Assembly (NCBI GenBank): GCA_002167945.1 | Contig: NHDB01000017.1 | Span: 5,112 to 15,502 of the forward strand | Reading direction: 5' to 3' | DNA from: Flavobacteriaceae bacterium TMED48 | GTDB lineage: Bacteria > Bacteroidota > Bacteroidia > Flavobacteriales > Flavobacteriaceae | DNA: 10,391 bases | In this document: positions 5,028 to 10,391 of the stretch, piece after piece | Position numbering within the stretch: position 1 is the stretch's first letter | How the letters are laid out: each line of letters begins with the position of its first letter | The notes under the pieces: generated by a model | What the model was told of the DNA's origin: nothing | Seen by the model: only the letters and a program-made list of their open reading frames with translations | Database searches by the model: none | Translations under genes and position numbers: made by a program

Positions 5028-6623
5028 ATGTCAAGATCAGTCTTTATTTCAGTTGTTGTCTTTTTATTTTTTAGTTGTAAAACAGCTGATACTTCAATAT
5101 TTAAGAATAATACCATTGCTGCTGCTCATCCACTAGCTTCATTGGCGGGTAAAAAAATGTACGAGCAAGGAGGCAATGCATTTGATGCAGCTGTGGCAGC
5201 GGGATTTACACTGGCTGTTGTTGAACCTAGTATGAGTGGAATAGGAGGACGATTACAGGCTATTTTTCATAAAGTCTCTGGTGATATTGGAGGAGTAGAT
5301 GCCTCAACTCAAGTTCCAATCAATTACAAACCATCGGAAGATAAATTCTCTACAGGCTATCAAACGATAGGGATACCTGGTGTAGTAGCTGGTTTACTTA
5401 AACTTCACGAGGAGCACGGTATTTTGTCCTTACAAAAGGTAATGGAGCCAGCGATTCATTATGCTGAAAATGGATTTGAAATTTTAGAAGGAGAAGCAAG
5501 AAGGCAACAAATAGCTAAAGAAGTTTTTGAGCAATTTGAAGGCACTAAAAAGCATTTTTTAAATGCAGAAGGGGAATCGTTTCAAAAAGGGGACTGGGTA
5601 ATTCAAAAGACACTAGCGTCAACTTTAAAAGCGATTACTTTAAAAGGTAAAGCTGGATTTTATGAGGGAGAGGTCGCTCAAAAAATGGTAAACGATATAC
5701 AATCGAATGGAGGATTACTCACATTAAAGGATTTAAAAAACTACAATGCCCTAGATGCTGAAGTACTAGAGGGGTCGTTTCAAGGTTTTACGGTAAAGGC
5801 TTTAAATTTACCTTCCTACGGAGCAATTACCATACAGATCTTGCAAATATTAGATCAACTACCACCAGCACGAACAGAGGAGGACTGGGCAATTGATCTA
5901 GGCGAGGTTACTAAATTAGCTTACACCTATCGTAAGTATCAAAAAAACAGAGACTCATTAAAGCAGATGCTTTCTTATCAAAAAGCTTTAAAATGGGCAA
6001 AGCAAATTGAGGAAAATCAGTTAAACCTTGTGGCTGAAAGTTATAAGCAAATGCCAGGATCCTGGACTGTATCAATAGGTCATACTACTCATCTTGCAAC
6101 AGCAGATGAGCAGGGTAATGTTGTCAGTCTTACACAAACTATTGGTCCTAATATGGGATCAAAAGTCGCTTCAGCAGAATTGGGCTTTCTTTATGCAGTT
6201 ACCTTAGGAGGGTATCTAGGGGAATACAAGCCAGGAGACAGATCAAATTCTCATATTACACCTACTCTATTTTTGGATGGAGATCAAGTCACTTTAGCCA
6301 TTGGTGCTGCTGGTGGTAGCAGAATAGTCACTGCTGTAACTCAAGTTGCACAGCGTTATTTTGTCCAAAAACACAACTTAAATCAAGCCTTACTTTTGCC
6401 AAGGATATATCCTTTTCAAGACTCATTGTGGATAGAAGATCACCAAGGAGTTAAAGATTTGAATGCCGATTTAAGTCCAACTTCTTATCCTGTAAAGATG
6501 ATAGATCAAAAAGCACGTTTTGGTCGTGTTCATGCCATAGCATATGATTCTATCAATAAATCTTGGATTGGTGCTGCTGATCCAGATTGGGAGGGCACAG
6601 TTGAAAATTACAGTTCCAAATGA
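5028..6623 (+). CDS. divergent gamma-glutamyltransferase-family lipoprotein (N-terminal nucleophile hydrolase)
   Basis: GGT enzymes transfer or hydrolyse gamma-glutamyl groups, as in glutathione, after self-cleavage that exposes a Thr nucleophile. The start at 5028 gives 531 residues and a clean lipoprotein signal (MSRSVFISVVVFLFFSC, Cys17). A TTG start at 5007 would lie inside the hairpin loop and is unlikely. The large-subunit half shows HPLASLAGKKM and GGNAFDAAVAAGFTLAVVEP. The processing site and nucleophile are in GHTTHLATAD (Thr353), followed by GNVVSLTQT, and a late glycine motif GAAGGSRI is present. Family residues that hold glutamate are changed: the usual YRE before AP reads AST before VP, and the paired Ser of the PLSSM motif reads SH. 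The substrate may therefore not be gamma-glutamyl. Its stop overlaps the start of the broken SGNH-hydrolase gene (ATGA), which suggests translational coupling. Confidence 0.85.
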   Translation: MSRSVFISVVVFLFFSCKTADTSIFKNNTIAAAHPLASLAGKKMYEQGGNAFDAAVAAGFTLAVVEPSMSGIGGRLQAIFHKVSGDIGGVDASTQVPINYKPSEDKFSTGYQTIGIPGVVAGLLKLHEEHGILSLQKVMEPAIHYAENGFEILEGEARRQQIAKEVFEQFEGTKKHFLNAEGESFQKGDWVIQKTLASTLKAITLKGKAGFYEGEVAQKMVNDIQSNGGLLTLKDLKNYNALDAEVLEGSFQGFTVKALNLPSYGAITIQILQILDQLPPARTEEDWAIDLGEVTKLAYTYRKYQKNRDSLKQMLSYQKALKWAKQIEENQLNLVAESYKQMPGSWTVSIGHTTHLATADEQGNVVSLTQTIGPNMGSKVASAELGFLYAVTLGGYLGEYKPGDRSNSHITPTLFLDGDQVTLAIGAAGGSRIVTAVTQVAQRYFVQKHNLNQALLLPRIYPFQDSLWIEDHQGVKDLNADLSPTSYPVKMIDQKARFGRVHAIAYDSINKSWIGAADPDWEGTVENYSSK

Positions 6624-7377
6624 GGGATTTCATATTTTTATCTATTCTTTTTTCAAATGTTCTAATGGCGCAAAACCAAGAAAAAATTCTTTTTGTTGGA
6701 AACAGTTTTACATCCTACTGGAACTTGCCCAATCAATTTGAGAAAATGGCACAACAACGAAAGATACAGTGGGATGTAAGTCAAACTACTGCAGGAGCGA
6801 AACACTAAGGGATCATTGGCAGGGAAATAAAAATTTAAAAACCAAAAAGATTTTATCTGAAACTTTTTATGATCAAATTATCTTTCAAGATCAAAGTACT
6901 TACCCCATAAAGTTTAAGGATACCACTGAACTCTACTTCTCTAAGTTAAAATCATTGTTGCCTTTACAAACAAAAGTTTATCTCTAAGCCACCTGGATGT
7001 ACCCAAACTTTCCAGTTGATGGAAAGGTTTCAAACGATTCTAAAGAGATAGAATCCAATTTAGAGCTTATTGGGAATCAACATAAAGATGTTGAAACCAT
7101 TCCTGTGGGTAGAGCGTTTGATTTGTATTCCACTTTATAACCAGAGATTCGTTTATTAACTGATGATGACAAACATCCAAGTCCTAACGGGACTTATTTG
7201 GCTGCCTGTGTAATCTACGCTTGGTTAAGTGAACAGCCAGCAATAGGATTTGACAGACGTTACAAGAGCAAAGACCAAAACGGGGAAAAGATATTTTATA
7301 GTATTGTAGAAAAGTCAGTAGTTATAAAATTTCAGCAAGTTGCAAATCAAATAGTTTTTATGAAGCAGTCAACCTAA
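6620..7377 (+). pseudogene. broken SGNH/GDSL-type hydrolase (DUF4886-like)
   Basis: The remnant starts at an ATG overlapping the upstream stop and encodes a signal peptide ending in LMAQ. Block I of SGNH hydrolases follows as ILFVGNSFT, with the catalytic Ser. The frame then breaks after TTAGA near 6800. The next frame continues with TLRDHWQGN and IIFQDQST, which is the expected continuation, so about one base has been lost in the A-run at 6801-6803. That frame meets TAA stops at 6985 and 7138. It still continues as ATWMYPNFP and later DDDKHPSPNGTYLA, the C-terminal Asp/His block, to a final TAA at 7375. Repaired, it would encode about 252 residues, normal for a small secreted esterase. Three separate lesions make sequencing error an unlikely full explanation. 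The intact relative was probably periplasmic and expressed with the upstream GGT-like gene. Confidence 0.85.
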
Positions 7378-7428
7378 TTTAATACATGAGCAGTCTACTA
7401 ATTTATGTTTTATAAAAAATTGACTGAT

Positions 7429-8478
7429 TTATGATTCCAACGCATTTTTACAATATTCAATACTTTTTTTGACTTCTTCTATGACAGAAGAACCCTTTGG
7501 TGTTCTATATTCGTACTCCACAGTTGCAGGAAAATTATAGTTTTGATCCCGCATCAGCTTTAAGACTTCTTTGATAGGGGTATCTCCTTGACCAAAGGGT
7601 AAATTTTTCTTTCCATTTTCAGGATTTTGTCTGTCTTTAACATGCATACTGAGTATGTTTTGATGCAGCTTTTGAATGAATTCCATACTGTCTGTATTTC
7701 CAGCAGCAGTATAGTGTCCAAGGTCAAGATTTATTGCATTGTGAGAAGATTGTTCGAGTGCAGTGTCCCACCAGTGCGCATGTTGTTGTTCGTGACCGTG
7801 ATAAGCAACTTTAATTCCATTTTTTTGCGCCAATTGACCCAATCTAAGTGAATGTAAAGGGTCGTTTGGAAGTTCGAGTGTAACATGATTTGCGCCTAAC
7901 ATTTTTCCTGCTTGCATAGCATAATTGATGTCAACATCTGAATTTCCTTTACCCAATAAATAATCGGGCTTAAATGCATAAATTTCAACTCCAGCAGCCC
8001 TATACATTTGTTTAAGTTTACTAAAACCATCAATCGATCGTGTTTTTTTCCAGTTCTCAATTTCTTTATCAAAGGATTTTTGCTGTTTTTTAAATTCGGC
8101 AAGTTGCTTAGTTTCATCCTTACTAAGGGTTTTTTTACGCTCTTTTCTCATAAGGCGATAGAACATTCGGAGGTCTACTTTGCTCTCTGGACGTCCGATG
8201 TATGATTCTGCAGTTCGACCCATTAATTCAATTGAATTCGCCCCACTGTCTAATATATATTGTAGTGTGGCTTCAGCGCTTTGGTCTTCCAAAGATCTAA
8301 AGGAATAGGTAATCAGTCCAATTTGAACCCCTTTTAATGAAGTATTGGTCTGGAGTAAGTTCGGGATATAAGCTGGGGCACCCCATAGTTTTGAACCGCC
8401 TACTGTAATACCAGCAGTCAGTGTTGCAATATTGTTTATAAATTCTCTTCTTGAATTTTGATTTCCCTTTGTTTTCAT
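7429..8478 (-). CDS. Tat-exported sugar phosphate isomerase/epimerase-like protein (AP endonuclease 2 TIM-barrel family)
   Basis: The 349-residue product opens with a twin-arginine leader (NSRREFINN at 8-16, then a hydrophobic run and GAPA near 33-36), so it is probably exported folded to the periplasm. The rest is a xylose-isomerase-like TIM barrel: VQIGLITYSF (51-60), SIELMG (82-87), then a charged helical stretch (about 104-148, Lys/Glu-rich), and VEIYAFKP (164-171). Likely metal and substrate ligands are Glu202 in LELPND, His227 and His229 in YHGHE, Asp252 and His255 in NLDLGH, His279 in MHVKD and Glu321/Glu323 in VEYEY. Family members isomerise or epimerise sugars, but the substrate cannot be told from sequence. 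The gene is divergent from the dehydrogenase-xylulokinase operon across 100 bp, which hints at a shared sugar pathway. It converges on the broken SGNH gene. Confidence 0.85.
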   Translation of the reverse strand: MKTKGNQNSRREFINNIATLTAGITVGGSKLWGAPAYIPNLLQTNTSLKGVQIGLITYSFRSLEDQSAEATLQYILDSGANSIELMGRTAESYIGRPESKVDLRMFYRLMRKERKKTLSKDETKQLAEFKKQQKSFDKEIENWKKTRSIDGFSKLKQMYRAAGVEIYAFKPDYLLGKGNSDVDINYAMQAGKMLGANHVTLELPNDPLHSLRLGQLAQKNGIKVAYHGHEQQHAHWWDTALEQSSHNAINLDLGHYTAAGNTDSMEFIQKLHQNILSMHVKDRQNPENGKKNLPFGQGDTPIKEVLKLMRDQNYNFPATVEYEYRTPKGSSVIEEVKKSIEYCKNALES

Positions 8479-8578
8479 CCCTATTGTTTATATTTAGCTT
8501 TACTAATTTAAACTATTTTTTAAATAAGTTTCTCTTTTGTACATCAGTCTAGGCTTCACTTTTCTTTATATTTAGATT

Positions 8579-9730
8579 ATGAAAAAAAAATTCAACACCA
8601 AATACCCTTCAATAGCTGATTTACGTAATAAGGCAAAATCTAAAATGCCAAAATTTGCTTTTGAATATTTAGATGGTGGATGCAATGATGATCATAACCT
8701 CAGAAAGAACACTGCTGACCTTCGAGAGATTGAATTAGTCCCTCAATATTTAAAAAGTACAGTTAATGTCAGTTTAAAAACAAGCCTTTTTGATACAGAA
8801 TACGATGCTCCATTTGGTATAGCACCCATAGGTCTTCAAGGGATGATGTGGCCAAAAGCTCCAGAAATTTTGGCCAAGGCTGCATTTGAAAACAACATTC
8901 CTTTTATTTTAAGCACGGTAACTACCTCAAATATTGAAAAAATTGGAGAAATCACACAAGGAAAGGCCTGGTTTCAATTGTATTATCCCACAAAAGAGGA
9001 GGTAAGAACAGACATAATTAATAGAGCTGCAGACGCAGGATATCCGGTTTTAGTGTTACTGAGCGATGTGCCTAGTTTTGGATTTCGACCCAGAGATATT
9101 CGAAATGGTCTGGCGATGCCACCCAAAATGTCCATTCGGAATTTTTACCAAATTTTTAAACGTCCTGAATGGGCTATGAAAACCCTAATTCACGGTCAAC
9201 CTGAATTTGAGACTCTAAAACCCTATATGCCCAAAGAATTGAATTTAAGTCAGTTGGGAAAGTTTATGGATGAAACTTTTGACGGACGTTTAAATGAAGA
9301 AAAAATAAAGCCTATTAGAGAAAAGTGGAAAGGTAAAATCGTTCTTAAGGGAGTAGCCAGCGATGCAGATATCGATAAAGCCATTCGCTTAGGTATTGAT
9401 GGGGTAATCATATCCAATCACGGCGGGCGTCAATTAGATGCTGGTCAGTCCAGCATCCATGTGTTGGAAAAATTAAAAGATAAGTACCAAGACAAAATAA
9501 CCATCATGATGGACAGTGGTCTGCGTAATGGACCTGATGTTGCTCGAACATTAGCACAAGGAGCCACTTTTTCTTTTTTGGGGAGGTCATTTATGTACGG
9601 TATTGGTGCGTTGGGAAACCAAGGTGCGTATCATACGATTGATTTAATTAAAACAGAATTAACCCAAGTCATGGAGCAAATTGGTTGTGAAAAAACAATA
9701 GATTTACCAAAGTTTATTAGTAGCAAATGA
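8579..9730 (+). CDS. FMN-dependent alpha-hydroxy-acid dehydrogenase (LldD / glycolate oxidase family)
   Basis: These enzymes oxidise 2-hydroxy acids such as L-lactate, glycolate or mandelate to 2-oxo acids through FMN. The 383-residue length is typical of the family. Key residues by analogy with glycolate oxidase are Tyr30 in FEYLDGG, Tyr135 in FQLYYP, Asp163 in SDVPSFGFR, Lys257 in IVLKGVAS, and the catalytic His281 and Arg284 in SNHGGRQLD. The FMN phosphate loop is near DSGLRNG (312-318) and LGRSFMYG (334-341). The set looks complete, so the protein should be active. It has no signal peptide and is cytoplasmic or peripherally membrane-bound. Its stop overlaps the xylulokinase start by ATGA. 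That context suggests a sugar-derived hydroxy acid or polyol as substrate as readily as lactate, so I do not assign lldD. Confidence 0.9.
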   Translation: MKKKFNTKYPSIADLRNKAKSKMPKFAFEYLDGGCNDDHNLRKNTADLREIELVPQYLKSTVNVSLKTSLFDTEYDAPFGIAPIGLQGMMWPKAPEILAKAAFENNIPFILSTVTTSNIEKIGEITQGKAWFQLYYPTKEEVRTDIINRAADAGYPVLVLLSDVPSFGFRPRDIRNGLAMPPKMSIRNFYQIFKRPEWAMKTLIHGQPEFETLKPYMPKELNLSQLGKFMDETFDGRLNEEKIKPIREKWKGKIVLKGVASDADIDKAIRLGIDGVIISNHGGRQLDAGQSSIHVLEKLKDKYQDKITIMMDSGLRNGPDVARTLAQGATFSFLGRSFMYGIGALGNQGAYHTIDLIKTELTQVMEQIGCEKTIDLPKFISSK

Positions 9731-10391
9731 AGTACACTATTGGATATGATATCGGAAGTTCCTCTGTGAAAATAGCTTTAGTTGAGGCCGAAACAAACAA
9801 CAGCATTGCAGTTGTTACAGAACCTCAAGATGAAATGCCAATTCACGCGGAGAAAGAACATTGGGCAGAACAAAATCCACAAATGTGGTGGGATTATTTG
9901 TGTACGGGAACCCAAAGAATTTTAAAGGAAAATTCACTCCATTCGAGTCAAATTTTAGCTGTAGGAATCTCCTATCAAATGCACGGACTGGTTTTACTCG
10001 ATAAGCATAAGGAGCTACTTAGGGATTCAATAATCTGGTGTGACAGTAGGGCGGTGAACATAGGTAAAAAGGCAGCCGAAGAAGTTGGTGAAGCAAAATT
10101 CGGAGCTCATTTGCTAAATGCACCAGGAAATTTTACTGCATCAAAACTCAAATGGGTAAAAGAAAACGAAGCTGAACTATATTCCAAAATAGTATATTAT
10201 ATGCTTCCAGGAGATTATATTGCCTATAAATTAACAGGTGAAATAGCTACTACTATAAATGGACTATCTGAGGGTATGCTCTGGGATTTTAAGGAGAAAA
10301 AGGTTGCCAATTGGTTGTTGGAGCATTATGGTATAGACTCTAATTTAACTCCACCACTTGTCAATAATTTTGAAAATCAAGGAAAGGTCAC
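9727..10391 (+). CDS. xylB: xylulokinase, FGGY carbohydrate kinase family (N-terminal part, runs off the right edge)
   Basis: Xylulokinase phosphorylates D-xylulose with ATP to xylulose 5-phosphate, which enters the pentose phosphate pathway. The first 221 codons are present and cover the N-terminal actin-like domain. They show the phosphate-binding opening GYDIGSSSVK (6-15), the xylulokinase-type substrate motif ISYQMHGLVLLD (81-92), WCDSRA (104-109), LPGDYIAYKLTG (160-171) and the SEGMLWDF stretch (181-188). The catalytic Asp and the second domain lie beyond the window. The MHG motif favours xylulokinase over glycerol kinase, but other FGGY sugars remain possible. The start ATG overlaps the stop of the dehydrogenase gene, so the two are translationally coupled. 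Confidence 0.88.
   Translation, partial: MKYTIGYDIGSSSVKIALVEAETNNSIAVVTEPQDEMPIHAEKEHWAEQNPQMWWDYLCTGTQRILKENSLHSSQILAVGISYQMHGLVLLDKHKELLRDSIIWCDSRAVNIGKKAAEEVGEAKFGAHLLNAPGNFTASKLKWVKENEAELYSKIVYYMLPGDYIAYKLTGEIATTINGLSEGMLWDFKEKKVANWLLEHYGIDSNLTPPLVNNFENQGKV

Noticed and set aside
6790..6810. Programmed frameshift in the SGNH hydrolase gene
   Set aside because: No strong slippery heptamer or following structure is evident, and two further in-frame stops downstream point to simple decay.
6985..7140. TAA read as an amino acid (recoding)
   Set aside because: Neighbouring genes such as the secreted protein and DUF2892 genes end normally at TAA, so reassignment is not credible.
7391..7426. 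Inverted repeat CAGTC...GACTG between the convergent SGNH remnant and the epimerase gene
   Set aside because: The arms are only 5 bp, with an uneven 4-base bulge and AT-only inner pairing; too weak to call a bidirectional terminator.
8479..8578. Promoters in the divergent epimerase/dehydrogenase intergenic region
   Set aside because: TAAGTTTC (8525-8532) and TATATTTA (8567-8574) resemble -7 boxes but neither has a -33 TTG at proper spacing.

Overview
The window looks like chromosomal DNA from a flavobacterium-like member of the Bacteroidota. It is AT-rich and has several Bacteroidota-type promoter boxes (TAnnTTTG class). It encodes lipoproteins with short leaders, a PKD-domain surface protein and a Tat-type sugar epimerase. 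The order prs-rplY-pth on one strand is also usual for that group. This is an inference from gene content, not a database match.

Layout. Positions 1-1847 (minus strand) hold a housekeeping block: prs (PRPP synthase), rplY (ribosomal protein L25) 10 bp behind it, an intrinsic terminator, and the 5' end of pth (peptidyl-tRNA hydrolase). A tRNA-Leu(CAA) gene with its own terminator follows on the plus strand (1963-2089). Next comes a roughly 2.4-kb accessory segment. It holds a small secreted protein with an apparent internal duplication (2296-2988), a convergent intergenic region with eight A-tracts spaced about 10 bp apart, and an AT-rich PKD-domain lipoprotein (minus, 3257-4372). The segment is bracketed by two copies of a 33-34 bp direct repeat. 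One copy is the 3' half of the tRNA terminator, which looks like the footprint of an insertion beside a tRNA gene.

Beyond it lie a small membrane protein of the DUF2892 type (4630-4860) and a divergent gamma-glutamyltransferase-family lipoprotein (5028-6623). The start codon of the latter sits directly behind a perfect terminator-like hairpin. It overlaps a broken SGNH-hydrolase gene (6620-7377) carrying one frameshift and two in-frame stops. The right end is a carbohydrate region. A Tat-exported sugar phosphate isomerase/epimerase-like protein (minus, 7429-8478) diverges from an operon of an FMN-dependent alpha-hydroxy-acid dehydrogenase (8579-9730) and a xylulokinase (9727 to the window edge) that share a 4-bp ATGA overlap.

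How they fit together. The prs-rplY-pth block serves nucleotide synthesis and translation. The right-hand cluster probably converts a pentose, polyol or sugar acid to xylulose 5-phosphate. The central part is accessory DNA, some of it decaying. I found no CRISPR array, complete mobile element, integrase or clearly new defence system.
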